Assembly (NCBI RefSeq): GCF_029227915.1
Contig: NC_079882.1
Span: 14,094,501 to 14,158,500 of the forward strand
DNA: 64,000 bases
Source: Hydractinia symbiolongicarpus
Taxonomy: Eukaryota; Cnidaria; Hydrozoa; Anthoathecata; Hydractiniidae
Direction of reading: 5' to 3'
Shown here: positions 22,801 to 37,800 of the stretch, one piece after another
Layout: each line of letters begins with the position of its first letter
Numbering within the stretch: the stretch's first letter is position 1
Translations under genes and position numbers: made by a program
Notes under the pieces: model-generated
Database searches by the model: none
What the model was told of the DNA's origin: nothing
Seen by the model: only the letters and a program-made list of their open reading frames with translations

Positions 22801-25800
22801 TGCTTTATTTATTTCCTAATGACACTTTTAAAACAAACTTTAAAATTCTTGCAAAAAGATGTTTTTCCAGCACTCAAATTATTCACGGCCAAACATGATA
22901 TTGAAATTCGTAATAAATATGGCGCAAAACTATACATCAGGTTAATAGCATACATGCCATGGCCCACTTTGATTGAGGGGGGGGATATATTCTTGTTATA
23001 TTTTGGATTTCTGCTAGAGGTAAATATACATTTAGGACTAGGTTACATTGACATTTTAATATTTTATCATTTTACGTATTTAAATGCTAAAAAAGAAAAA
23101 AGGTATTGTAAATCGCTTTTTAAAAGGGAAATGAATCCAACCCGAATTTCGCGAATAAAGAATTTTTGCAATAATTTTTGCAAGCACTAATTTTCCCGAA
23201 ATCAACAAAAAGTTGCAAAATTCTAAAAAAATAATTTCCTCAAAAACTAACTCCCTCATGGTATTCACAGCCTGATACAAATGTTTTTTTCGGGTAGTCA
23301 GAACATTCCTTACTTTGGCTGAAACACTCCTTAATTCTGGTTCAGCTGATGGTGAAATTCTAGAATAATTTAGCCAATGTAACAGATGTTACTTGTCCAC
23401 AATTGGTTGCCGAGTCTTGCAAGGTAAGAAATGTGCAAGTGTGCAAAACAATCCCCTTATTATTAGAAAGCCAACCCCTTTTATTAAGAGTAATCCCCCA
23501 CCCTCTATTATTTCTAGGACAAGTTATTACCTTAATCCTTTTTGTTTTTGTTGTGAAACAAATGTATGGAATCTACCAAAACGTGATGTTCCATAGTATC
23601 TTGTATTTTAATAAATTTCAGCAATATTTCTAATGCATAGATAAGTCTCTCTAATTTCCTAACATTGTCAATTTTGAAAATTGCCACAAGATTAGCTTAT
23701 TGAATCTTTTAACAATTGTCAACTTTAAATGATTTTTTCTAATAGGTTTTGACAGAGAGAAACATGAATTTAGATATAATATTAATTGAATAAACAGGAT
23801 GTACTTTTTAAAAGAAAGAAATAGAAACTGGTTGTAAACTAAAAGAATACAAAAAATGAGCAATTGCTGTTTCAAGGCTAAAATAAATGATGTGTCTTAC
23901 TTTAAGTAAGTAATCTAAGAAGCAATAATATACTCTGGGACATAGAGCAACCTTATCCTTCTTACAACAATCCCCCTATATTGCTTAATCCCACCCTTTT
24001 CACTGAAACATCCCCCTCCCCCCTTTGTAAAGTTAAGGGGAGGTTCAAACTGTGGTGTTTCAAGCAAACCAGCACAAAACTTGATTGTATGGGATGTCAT
24101 AAAAATAAATACATTACTTGAGAGAATAATGTGCAAAAATAATCTTACAACTGCAGGATAGGTATCACAAAGTCTGTAATCTTTGTTTAATTCGGTAATT
24201 CTCCAACAATCTGTTGGGAGGCCCTACATACATAAATTAACAATTACAAATTCAGGCCTTTTCAGGAAAATTTTGATATGTGTGTGGCAAAAAGCACGCC
24301 ACAAGTATTTTAAGTGTGCTTTTCGGTGTGCTGCACTGGTTAACTTCTTATAAAATTTGTCATTTCGCAGGTGGTATCAAGAGCACGCCTAAGTCATTTT
24401 ATGTATGTGTGGAGGTGTGCGCATACTATTACATACACGCATACTATACTATATAAAGTACTTATCTCATACTTAAAAAGGAATATACAAAGAATAGTAA
24501 AATATTCAGACGAAAATAAGACTTATTTTATTATTGAGATTATTTATTCTACTGATGTGGGAGTATAGAATATACCATTCGAGACATTTCTTTTGCTGCA
24601 TCATAGATTTCCCAACCATTCATTCTAAATTCTTCCTGATATTCAAATGCAAAATAACTCTATAACAAGTCAGAAAGTGGGTTAATCTCACAAAATCGTG
24701 AATAGTAACAAAACAAACAACATAATACTCACTCGTCCATTGGAAATCGGAAATGCATAATTCTAAAAAAAATCGATGTTAAGGTTAACACTGGCAACCC
24801 AATCATTAAGGAAACATTTCTGGCAAAAAAAAATGGGGATTTGAATGTACAAAAAATAATAAAACATTGGTGAAATTACAATTATTACAAGAACTACCGA
24901 CAACATACTTGTATGGCATCAAATATTTTTCGTCTTGGATTATTTTCATGCTTCAATGCAAATTTTAGATTCCTCATATCCTATAAAGACGAAATTAAGT
25001 ACAGGGCTTGAAATTTGTCAGTTTCCAGGGGAATAAAAACTACACTACTCTGTATGTAGGCTGAGAAAAATTAGTTGTATAGGACAATCCCATATGATGG
25101 TAACAAGAGACAAGAGAAGGAATTCTCAAAAATAAAATTTGATCTTTTAGATTTCCCAGCTTTCCCAGATTTTATCTGTTGCCAGAGAAAGTTTTCATAC
25201 TTCTAATACACGAGAAGTACTTAAACGATTGTGTTTAAATGAAAACCATCACATAATCATGACAATCATTCAAAAAGCTGCCATCAATCAATAGGATATG
25301 GCACATTTAAAAATAGGAAGAATCCAACAGTCAACAAACGTGTGAAAATTGTTGTCACTTGAGCAAATTTAAACTGGTTTAAGCAGCGAGCACTTCCCAA
25401 ACTGCATGACTAATATGTAGTAGTAAAACAGAATTGATTTACAGTTCACATCTATTTTCAGTATATTATGGTATTTTATGTAAAAACCTATAACCTGAAA
25501 TAGAACAAAAATAAGGATTAGTGCAAGAATCCATTGTACCTCTTCATGTGTCAGATACTACAATAGCAATTAAAGAGAAAAACGCACTAAACAATGTTAC
25601 CGGTGGAAATTTAGTCTAAAGAAAGAGGCACATTTCAATTGTTAAAATAAGTTCCCTTAGTGGGTGTCATATTGGTAAAACAGTCTTTCTCTGGAAGAAC
25701 AAAAACTGACACACTTTAACGTATGCATGAAAATCCTGTGTCTGGAACAAGATAACGAGAATTGTTTTCCCATTCCAGATAAATTACGTATATTTCCTCA

Positions 25801-28800
25801 TAAATTTATAAAACGTCTATTGCAAAAAAGGCCTAAACATTATCATCACTGTTCATTCACAAATTAGAAAATGCAACTGAAGGGAGTTCAAATCATCATA
25901 AAAACAATATTTGGTAATAGGTCAGTGCAATTCCTTGGAATTACTTCATCTTACCCAAACTCCCTAAAGGGGTGCATACTTCTGACACAGTTTATAAAAT
26001 GATCATTAAGGCAGTTTAAAAAAGTTTGGCATGAAATAAATAGCAATAATATTAAATAAAAGAGCAGTGACCCTTACTTTGCATAACATTTCTAAGCCAT
26101 ACACACTGTCTTGCTTCTGTTTAGCTGAGCTTCCAACCTTTTCAATTTTATTTAAATTCCCCAAGGGTGAATTAACTGTGTAAGCTCCATTATCCTATAA
26201 CACGAAAACAATTCATGTATACAGAGCAAAAAGACAAGCTTTATAAAATAAACTGAATATAAACAAATGCGATTTTGTGTTATGCACTTACTTCACTGCT
26301 TACAAAATGTAGTTTGTAGTTTGTGATGTATAATGTTCCAACAATACGTCCAGTGTAAGGACAAAGATAAGTAACATCATACGCTAATAAAAAATTGTAA
26401 TTTTTGTAACCCAGGCAACACAATTAACCAATAACACAACAGAAACAAGGGGGTAAAGCAAGTTTTAAATTTAAGTCACAGAAGTGTTTAAGGTGAAAAA
26501 ATGTTTAACTTTAAATAATAATAGATCTATAAGGTTTAAGTGATTCTTGCATCAATTAAAAAGTGAGTTCAGAAGATTTGTGTCTTTGTAGTTGTTTCTT
26601 ACAGCATAATCTTTTTCTCCCTTTTTGCATTTTCTCTTTTACATTTTTTCCTTTTTTAATTGAGCAGGAGGTCCTCCGAGCTCAATACAGATTGTTGTCA
26701 TGATTATTAAAATGTGTTTTCCCTTGTTAATGCACTGAACTGATTATTTTCACACACATGTTGAACTCAGCGCTAGCAATTTACCTCTGCAATTGCCAAC
26801 ACAAATGATAAGGTAATTCTAGTTTGACTCTGCATTTGTTTCCTATTTTTTTAATTTTGATTAAACAACACACACTTGTGACTTTTACAATACACTATCA
26901 GGATGACCTTACATTGAACACTATGTTTAAGAATTAAAGTACAGGTAAACGGTGCCACACATCTGTTAAAGTATTATTTAAAAAAAGAGTTTTCCACAAC
27001 AGTGGTTAAAAAAAAACCTGAAGATATCTGTCTATTGTAACGCTGTCATACCAAAGATTTTCTATTTTTGAAATAGGTTCTCATTTTCTTCTTCACTTTC
27101 TTTTTTGGGAACAAATCTACTCAATCTTTCTTCTTTTTTCACTTTTTGAAATTCTGTGAATGACAAAAAAGGCTTTTCATTTTCCTTGTTATCAACATTC
27201 GAAACCTTTTTGCTACCCCCAAAACAGTAAATTTGAAAATATTGTTTCAGTATTCTGAAAAAGATTTGTGTATTTTGAAAAAGATTTGTGGATTTTGAAA
27301 CATATTCGCGTATTTTGAAATAAATTTGTGTATTCTAAATTTCGTTTGTGTATTGTCCCTTATCGGCTTCCATACACATTTGCACGTAATCATCTGGGTA
27401 AAATTATGTGTCAATAATATGAATTGTTTGGATGGAGTTACGGTTATTTTTTGACCAACTCCGGAGAACATTTATATAAAAGGATCAAATATTATGAGTT
27501 GGAAGAAAAAAAACATTGATCAAAAAAGATTTAAAAATGTCATAAATTTGATGCGTTTAAAGCAATTCGAATTTACTGTCAAAGCAACGAGTCGTGATAT
27601 GCTCAGCATGTAATCAAGAAAAGTATAATCATAAAAATGAATTATGCCCAATCCATCACATCCAAACCTTATCTTTGAAGATAGTGATGATGAAGAATAA
27701 CTGTTTAGTCATATTTATTTCACGTTTTCAATTTAGTTGTTATATAGAAACCTCAGTTTTTGAGTAAGAATCCTCAGTTTGTGATTATTTGACTTCATTT
27801 TTAACTTCCTATTTTATATATTAAAAAAACTTTTGACTTAGACATTATATAAGAAATAAAATTGAAATTAGGAACAATAACATTTTGAGGCTTTAAATTG
27901 AAACAATTAAGAACATTTGAAGGCTTCCTTTAAGTAAAGAGTTTTTTTAAAAAAAACGTGTAGCCTTTTTTTAATTTCTTAAGTTATTTGTTGATAAAAG
28001 TTCCAAAGCTTATTGTAGAAATGATTGTAGATCTTAGGCTAATTTTAAATCCCTTTAGGGAGAATACTATCCTTGCAGGCAAGATAGTAGTTATTGTTAA
28101 AAGAGGCAAAAATTACAACACAAAAAATAATGCACTCCAACCTGTCGCAACTACTTTTTCTCCACCAAATAATGGGACATCTGCAGAGCTTGATGGTGAA
28201 CTTCCAGGACGTTCCTCCTCACTCTAACATAAAATAAATACACAAAATAATGTATTGATAACTCGATAATAAACTCTAATTGCTGATTGTTATAGTGCTT
28301 CTGCAGTTGGCAACAAATTTGCTAGTTTTCATTCAAGGAATTACGGTTTGATTCAGGCAGCTAAATTCTGTTGTCTGATGTTTTCTTAGCAGTGATGATT
28401 TGCCTAACGCAGTATATTGAAAAAAAAAGTAAGATAGGAGGCTGCTAAATTATGTGCATTGCATGCCTCAGTGCTTTACATGCCTTAATGCTCTATGTGC
28501 CTCACGTGCCTAAGTTCTCCATGAGCCTTATTGTTCTACATGCCTTGCGTGCCCACATGCCATAGTTTTTGCACCCCTATGTTCCCTACTTCTTAAGTCT
28601 CATTCAGTATAATTATACATGGCTTGGTATCTGATGTTCATTTGCTTCTTCCCATTCGTTTTTTACAGGGCTTAAATTATAATTTCAAACACTCGTATTC
28701 GCATCGACAGAAGAATATTGTAGTTTCTAGTAGTTTGATTAAAGAGATCCCAAGGTACTTTTACAAGTTGGATTCATCTGAAAGATTTGCATGAGAAATG

Positions 28801-31800
28801 CTAAATGATATTTACTTTTTGTTAAAACTTTATGTAACTCCAGATATAGCTTTTTGAATATTTATTTTTCTTGTCGCTCAACCACCATCTTGGTTATCTC
28901 CAGCCTTCTTCTTTGCTAAAAATTTTCATTCTAGCTCCAGTCTTTTTTAGTGGCATGTGACCCTGATAGATCAATAACTCGATATTTCCTCACTTTCTGC
29001 ATTAAAAAAAGCAAAGTTTTGTAGCCAAAGATATAATTGTCGCAACAAACTTGTTTTCGTACAATTTCGACAAGATGGAGGGGAGTGTTCGACAAAAATA
29101 TATACCGTTACAACTGAAAATTTCGAGAAAAAGCAAATCAAAGACCTTTGCTTTTACCTGCAAGAATCATGGTTACACCCACTTAAAAGTTATAAATAAT
29201 TAATAACTCATGAATATTTTATCTAAAATTAAAGGCAAAGTGTTTTCGCAGAACTTTGGGTCTAGTTATTGTTAAACAGACCACAGGATAACATAGCATA
29301 ACAGGATAAAAACGAAAAAAATAAAGAAATAAATTAAAAAGGTATAGATGATAAATAATAATATGTTTTTATAAATTATTAAAGTGTAAATGTTTCCTAT
29401 GTTATATGTAGGGATGCAATTTTTTATTCGTTATGCATAACTCTCTTTAATTATTATACAGATTAAATATATTTAAGGAATTTTAAACTTTGAGCACACT
29501 ATTGAAAACACTAAAAAAAAAGAAGATTTTTCTTCATTTTACCACTCTTAACAATAAATATTTTTGATTCTTTTTTAAAAAATATCAGGAAATTATGCCA
29601 AAGAATCAAAATTAAAAAAATATTTTTTTTAAAAAAAATGACTCTGAAGGGGGTTACCCTATCCTTAAGGGCAGTTACAATCTTTGTAATTTGAGACGGC
29701 ACTCGGCATTTGCCAAGGTAATTACCGACATATTTTTAAAACATGTACCTTCGCATCGTTAAATTATTTGACGTGGTAAAATCGCAGATAAAAAGTCCCT
29801 AGGCCTTATGCGATCAGGTGTGTAAAAAATAGCCGAAGATATAACAACGAAAAAAGTCTTTGTTTTTCCAGAGCATAATTCAGTTGCCTCCTACGGCAAT
29901 GCACGAACAACAAACTCTTAGCAAAAAACAGTTAGTTTTGCGCTTCAACTGCATCATTAAAAACAGTTTGTCACCAATGTACTTTGGTTAAATCATTGCA
30001 GAAAATGCTAAAATATATTTAATAAAATGCCGTTTTTTCTGCGTTGAACTTTAATACTCACGCAATTAACTATTATTATTTTATTTCTTAATTTTTTTTG
30101 CTTTTCTCCGGTAAAATAGTATTTTTATTTAGGAGGTAGCTAAATCATTTTTTGTGTTTTGTTAAGTTTAAAAATTTAAAAGCTGCCACAGTATTGTGCG
30201 AATATAGCCACAGCAGTTATTTGTCGACGCTACAAATGGCGAATTATGAGGGTTTCGTTGGACATTAATGTATGATGTATGCTTTTAAAAGGTCTAATCA
30301 TGAAGGTGCAGAGCAGCGTTGATGTTAGAAAGGATACCTGTCTCTCTTTTCTGCTTTTGGCTTCGGTGTCTGTCCTGCTTTTGTAACCCTGCTTATTGTA
30401 GTGCGCTATCACAAAAGGGGAAAATGATGAGTTTAGTTTACTAGACTACGTTGATGTTTGCGCTACATATTGGAAGAATATCATGAAAACAAACATTAAT
30501 AAGACAGCAAATTCTGGCTCTTTCTGTATCATGGAATGAATTAACGTAGTATTTTTTTCTATTGAATTTTTAACATCTATATTATAATACCCGTATACGT
30601 CTGTCCGTCTGTCCCCCAAAATGGTAGCTTAGCTGCGTAAGTAGCGAGACGCACGCAGTGCGGTATAAAAAAAAGGACGGGCGAACCAATAGTTTTTTTT
30701 CCACGGGTTAACGACTAGTTTCTTAATAAAAAATATATCCATCTACTGAGGTTGGGAATACTCACTTGAGCATCATACCCCGCCTACAATGACAGGGTAT
30801 AGATCAGTAATTTTTACAACCTGTTTGTTGAAATAAATTCTTTTAAATTTGAAATAAAAGAAATCATGCGAACACCTGCTGCTAACAAATTATTTTTTGT
30901 TTTATTGCTTAGACGTCTAGTATGTCATGTTGAATTATTTTTTTTAAAAAAACAAATCATTTGTACAGAGATCGATAAAGAAAGTACGTTGAATTTTTTT
31001 AACTTTGTTGCAACAGTATAATTGTTTTTGGCTATGAAAGTCATTAATAATAGCGAGTGAAAGTCATTAATTTGTAAGCGCTACTGAAATACTACATAAT
31101 AGGGTCACGTGCCACTAAAAAGGAATGGAGCTAGTCTGAAATTTTTAACGAACAAGAAGATCGAAGCGGCCATCAAGGCGGCAAGAAAAACAAATATTTA
31201 AAAACCAATATCTGGGGTTACATGAACTTTTAACAAAAAGTGAATATGTCATTGGGAATTTCCTATGAAAATCTTTCAGGTAAGTCCAACTTGTAAAAGT
31301 ACCTCGGATCCCTTCAAGAGTAATTTCTAAAAATATAAGCCCTGGTTAGGGGGATGCGACAGGTAGCTGTGTCTAAGTGCCGGTCTGATTTGTCTACGTA
31401 TTGACAAGGTTTCTTTCACTGCTGCATTAATGGACATTAGTAATTGTCACGTAAATGAATGCCTGTTTTCCCATTTGATTAAAAAAATGACGAAATGTTG
31501 GGACATTTATACAATATGCAAAAAAAATTTGTTAAATTGTTGTTTATGTCTAAGGACCCTAAGCATGTGTCATCACTACTATTAAGCGAATTACTAATCT
31601 TAAATCAGTTCCATGTAAAAATAATTATTCTGTTACTAGTCGATAAGCCCGTGTTTAAATTTTGATGACGACAGCAATGACCTATTAATACACCAAAAAT
31701 TATTGTGTTGAGCTTGAAGCAATGCCAGGAAAAAAACTGTAGCGCTATGTACTTCTAACAAACAACAAGGGAATATAAGAGTTTAAAAAGCTTGCTAACT

Positions 31801-34800
31801 AATATGCAATAAAGTTTTTTAGAAACTTGTTTACCCATAAACTCTATTGTCTAGAGCTTGTAACACTGATCAAGAAAATGTATAGGATCATGTACCTTTG
31901 ATGAATGTTTACACAGATATTTGGGTTTGGAGTCTTTTGATGAAGTTATCAACCCGTCTCTTTTAACATCAGCTGGTTGAGCCAGCTTTATGAATTGGTC
32001 TCATTTTGGTCCCAGGTGGTCCTTAGTTATCAAGGCAGGAGATGACGTCAGTTATTTCCACACATGTTCAAGTTATTTAGCCTTAAACTTAAAAGTGCAA
32101 TGCGTTTTACTAACCTTATGAAATGCATTGATGTTAGTCTAAAATGCTTTTATAGCATGTCGTAACATCCACAAATTTAACAAATTAGATATACTTTTTC
32201 AAATACATCGAAGGAAATGAAATCACGTTTGCCTGCTACAGACAGACAAACACACACAGTTTCCCTATAATTACAAGAGACTAGTGAATAAAGCCTGCAG
32301 AAAAATCCACTTGGGCAGAATACTATCAATGCAAAAGAACCGCAACTTGAAAAAAACGTTTTACAGAAATTATTTTACACTTCGTGGAGAGCTCAAAGCG
32401 CTGACCACAAAAACATATATGACATATATAAACATATATCACATGCTTTCCACGAAGGCCGTGGAAAAGTCCACTTAAGCAAAATGAAAAAAAAACATTT
32501 CAAATTTTGATAACGTCAGCAATGACCAGTCGATGCACAAGGAATATTTTTTACCATTTTTTATTAGTCATTATTTGTATTCGGTAGAGCTTGAAACACT
32601 GATCTATAGATAATATACAGGATCGTGCAGTTTTGATCAGCTGTTCATTCCCAAATGGATTGGGTGGCCCAGATTTAGCAAATTGGTCCCATTTTGGTTC
32701 CAGGTGGTTCCCCTCAGGTAGTTTTTAGTCTCCTGTGCAGTGAAAAATAACCAACATCACCGCCTTGTTTGTAAGTTATTTGGCCTCCAGAGAGTGGTAA
32801 TAAATTCGTGAATTTAAATTTAGCTGTCACAACATTTATCTTGCCGATTAAGATTTGAGACATTCATTTTTTGGGCATATAAAAGAAAAATAAACACATC
32901 CACTTTTCCTGTTACACACTGACACAGTCTTTGTATTGTTATATAGACTAGTCGAAAGGCCCGTAAAAAAATCCACTTAGGCACAAAAGAAATTAAAAAT
33001 CTGTTTTGATGATGTCAGCAATCACCCGTTGATGTACAAAGAAACGCTTTTCACAATTTCTTTTAGCTGTTATCTGCATTGTGTCAAGCTTAAAACGCCC
33101 ATCAAAGTAATGTATAGGATCGCACGTTTTTAATCAGCAGTTAGTTATGGCAAACAGACTTAAAAAAGTCAGTTTTCATGGATTACCTAAAGATGAAAAC
33201 CTCAAGAAAAGATGGTTGCAAAACATCAAAAAGAAAAATCTATCAAAAGATAAGAAGCAATGTGACTTACATTTTACGGAAGACTGTTTCGAAAGAGATT
33301 TGAAGGTAATAGAAGGTAGGTAATAAGAAGGTAATTGTTTTATTTTTGCCACAGCATACACTTTTTATAAGAATGAGGCTGCGATGGAATGGAAATAATT
33401 AAAAATCAAAAATCGGGATTTGGTGAAAATGTGAAGAAATAACATTTTAGCAGAACTTTTGTTTTATGTCTTTATACCGTTTTATTTTGAACAAATTTTG
33501 AACAAATCTGAACACATTTTTACCTGTGTTGTTCTTTTATAAAAGAATTGTTCTTATATATATAAAAAAGGAGTATTCTGATTAATCTTTATGTTCTTCA
33601 GAGTATAAGGCATATTGTCCGTCAGGTTCATGGAAAGTGATTCTACTTATGCATGAAGAGATAAATCTTCGATTTCCTTTCGCAAGGCTTTTAAAAATCC
33701 ACCAAATAAACTGTTTATATGAAGCATATCTCAATGAGCGATTTGTGCACACATCTTCTAGATAATCCCCTTTTGAACCATGCAGTCCTGTTAAAACATT
33801 TTTAAATACTGATTCGTTTAGACTGTTTCAAATTCACGTGATTCAAGAATACAATCTATATAATAATACGCCAGTTCCGTGTCTCTGTAACAGGCAAAGT
33901 GGATATGTTCATTTTCCTTTGATCTTACCGAAATTTTCTTTGAAGTAACCGAAAAATGCATGTCTAATATATTAAAATTTCTGACGTTACGGTGCGTCGT
34001 CAATAACACTACTTTAACATTAATATCCTATATTAAATTAATGAAGCTGTTACAGTGCACTAAAAACTTGAGGCCAAATAACTTGGAAACGAGGTGGTGA
34101 CGTCAATGATTTTTCATCGCGTGGGTAACTAGGGACCACCTAGGACTAATTTGGGTAATTTTTCAAATATGGGTCCCCAGATCCTTTTCGGAGTGGAAGG
34201 ATTGATGACGTCATCAAAAAACTTTAAACCCCAATATCTCTTCAACTGTTTCTCAAAAGTACTTGATCCTATACATTTTCTTGATCAGCATTTCAAGATC
34301 TATATGATGAATGCAACGGGTGTACGAATTTGTGAAGAACTTTTTTTGAAACTTTTGGTAGGGACTTTGCTGACGTCAGCAAAATTTTTAAACCCTTTTA
34401 TCTCCTTAGGCGTTTGTCAAAAACATATGATACATATGATACATTATTTTGATCAGCGTTTCAACCTCTACACATTACAGACAACAAATGACTAAATTTC
34501 ACCAATTTTCTTTTTGTATATGCACTGCTGACGTCAGCAAAAAATCTAAAGCAACCTATATTTCCATTGTACTTCTGCTCCTTAGTGGATTTTTCTACAG
34601 GCGTTATTGACTAATCTCTATAATAATATGCCAGTTCCGTGTCTGTCTGTCTGTCTGTAACTTTTGCAAAGTGGATTATATTCCTCACAATTCTCTTTGA
34701 CAAATTCTATAAAACATCGCCTATAAAATTGTTCTGTAATTTATCAAACTTTACTGTTAAAATAGTATTGACGTTGAATGTTTGAGGGTAACACCACAAT

Positions 34801-37800
34801 GAAAAAGAATAAATTGGAGTTTGCAGTGTATGTTGTCATGTACTAGCTTTGTTTGTTTTTTTAAAACATTACTACACAAGTAACAAAAAATACTGGGATT
34901 GACATTACTGAGTAGTTATAAAAACGCCTTTTCACTAGATCAAACTAAAATCAGCAAGAATACGGTCAGATAAGATTAGTAATGCTGCAATGATCCTTTA
35001 AATTCATCTTTTAAACGTGACATAGTTAAAATGAAAGACAGAATAGAGGAAAAAATTAGAAAAATTAACAAGTCATTTGACCAAAACTGCTATAATGTCT
35101 TCCAAAAACTCATCTCTGTCAAGGTGGAAAGATGAAAGTACTTGCATGTTAAAAAACCTTTTTTAAAAGTTATGTAGTAAGGAGTTTTTTATGCTGTTTT
35201 GAAAGTTATACAGCAAGAATTATTCTTTGCTGTTTTGAAAGTTTTACAGAATATTTGTTATTCTGAAAGTTACACAGCAAGTTAAAATTGTTCTGTTTGG
35301 AGATTTATACAGCAAGTTATTCTCCTCCCACTTTTAATTAGGTATTTTCCTAAACAACAAGAACAAAAAAACCTATAAAAATGTCATAACTGAATATCAT
35401 AACTATGGAGGGTGTTACGACAAACGTATTCTACCTTGTTTTTTTATATTAATTCTCCTATACCTTACCTCACCTTTGATACCTTTGATATTCTTTCAGT
35501 CTTCTAAACTTCGCCTTCGTTGTGGATGCCGGCGACTACTTCTGCTCAAGTGCCCTGGAAACCAAGACACAAGAAGCAGCAGAAAGTTGTTTTGACATAT
35601 CTATCAAATTGTTAGAATCAGTTGTTCCTTTTTTGGATTGGCCGAGAAGAGAGGGCTCATCAGGAATACTTGCAAGGAATCTGTCAAGAAGTCTTTTGAA
35701 AGATTTAGGATCTCCAGAATAGTCACACAGGTGTCTTGGTAGCGCATTAAAAAGTCTGGGGCTGAAATGACATAGGCTGCCATACATTTTTGCTTGAAGT
35801 GGTTTTGGAATTTTTGTGAGGATGGGAGTCTGCCTCGACGAGGGTATACATAGTGTTCTATGGTGGTCGCTTCCAAAATCTGGAACAAGTTTGACGATTA
35901 TTTTCCATACATAGATGATCTGGTATCTCTCACGTCTTCGCTGCAAAGAATAGAGATTCAACCACGGTAAAGTTTCCCAATAGTCTTTAGGGTAGGTACC
36001 GGAGATCTTTCTAATGAAGCTCCATTGGATGGATTCTAGGCTCCAAAGTTAAGAGCAGTACTCGAGAATGGGTAGAACCATTGACTTCCAGAGATGGATC
36101 ATGAGTGTGGGTGAGCGGGTTAGAAACACACAGAGGATCCATGAAAATTGGTGTCTGCTATGTGTATTTTGAAGGATGCATTGTTGGACATAGTTACTCC
36201 TAGATCCTTAACATTTTTCTTTTCAGCTATTTGTTTGTTGTCTGATCAGAAGTAGATTTGTTTGGGGAAAGAGGTATCGATGGTGTACTGTATTACTTCG
36301 AATTTTTCACTATTAAAGCAGGCCTATCAATAAGGGGAGAGCAATTGCTCTTGCTCACGCAAAGACTCGGGCAATTCTAAGAAATGATAAACTAGCTGAG
36401 CCATTAATTGCTCCCCCAATTCCCAAAAAAGTTTTTTTTGGCCAAGCAATATCAATTCATCTTACATGGAAATCAATGTTCCCTTTCCTATTACTTACAG
36501 TAAAAAAGAACCAAAATATATAAAAAAGATAAAATAAAATAGATAAAAAAGACTTTGTGATAAAACATGCGTTGTTTATAAAGTTATTTTATTTATTCAG
36601 ATTGCTCACCCAGTTCAAATTATTGTAACCTTGGGAGAGCGATTTATAGCTCTGGTGTTATTTTCTTATTGATAGGCCTGTTAAAGAACATGTTGTTTCG
36701 TTTGGTCAAGTTGTAAATCAAGCTCAGGGCGTTTTGAAGGTTAGTTTAGATAACCGCGTATCATCAGTGAAGCTACATGTTGAGTTGAGAATTTCTGAAT
36801 TTATGTCCCCTAACAAAATCAGGAATATGAGGGGCCCAAGAACACTACCTTAGGGGACTCCGGATATGACTGCAGCAGGATCTGATTTTTCACCGTCTAC
36901 AATAACTGATTGTGTTCATCATCATCCTCATCATTCTCAGCTTAACGTCCGTTTCCCATGATAGCATGGGTTGGACGGGGCATATTAATGACCCTTTTCC
37001 AATCTGATCTAGACTGTGTTAGATCTAAACTCAACTTCCTCTGTATCAAGTCTGTCCTTATAACCTCCTGCCAAGTCTTTCTCAGTGTGCCTCTGGGCTT
37101 TGCCCCAGGAACTATCAAGTCTCCACACTTTCTCCACCCAATTATCCCCTCCATTCTTTACAAGTGCCCCAGCCAATTCAATCTTGTTATCTGGATAACA
37201 TCTTTAATTCTACAGATACTTAGCCTGCTTCTTAGCTCATCTGAACTCTTTCTGTCTCTCAGACTGGCGTTACACATCCACCTAACCATTCTCATATCAT
37301 TCCTTTCTAAACGGTCAAGATCTTCCTGCTTCACTGCCCATGTCTCACTACCGTACAACATAACACTTCTTACACAACCTTCACACAACCTACCTTTTAA
37401 CTCAATTGACAAGACTCTGTTAGTCAACAAAGGAAGTAACTCTCTGAACGTTTTCCAAGCAGAACCCTGCAGGTAAACCTTCTTCCAACACCCCCTTCAC
37501 TGCCAAACATATCACCTAAGTAACAGAGGTTGTCAACTATCTCTAATGAGCCACTTTTGTACATCATTGAAGCTGGAGATACTTCATTCTCTATAATCTC
37601 ACTTTTGCAACGCTTGCATATAAACTGAATGTCAACTATTAACCTTCCACCAATACTACTGCACTTCTTATGTACCCAATGCTTGCAAGTCTGACAAAAA
37701 ATTGAGTTACTACCAACCTCTTTTCTGCAAACTCCACAAGGCCACTTTCCAACTACAAGGTCACACTTGGCTGCAATGCTACTAATCATGACTTTAGACT

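Noticed and set aside
22819-23190. 123-codon plus-strand frame in an MTMR intron.
   Set aside because: No domain, biased composition, opposite strand to the gene, and includes repeat-derived sequence.
23300-23380. Minus-strand [15 protein letters not shown] with splice-like borders, at first taken as an MTMR exon.
   Set aside because: Its phase does not fit, and 22666-22740 supplies the expected VVPANI..FRSRGRIP block in correct phase.
30335-30412. A minus-strand segment reading [20 protein letters not shown] before a GT donor, phase-compatible with MTMR exon 2.
   Set aside because: It lies inside the hAT-like element, has no ATG and shows no MTMR likeness; 41672-41734 is a better first exon.
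33601-33765. Plus-strand frame [20 protein letters not shown] after a good acceptor, possibly the next exon of the THAP gene.
   Set aside because: Its phase does not match the 33305 donor without an early stop, and it does not resemble a THAP continuation.
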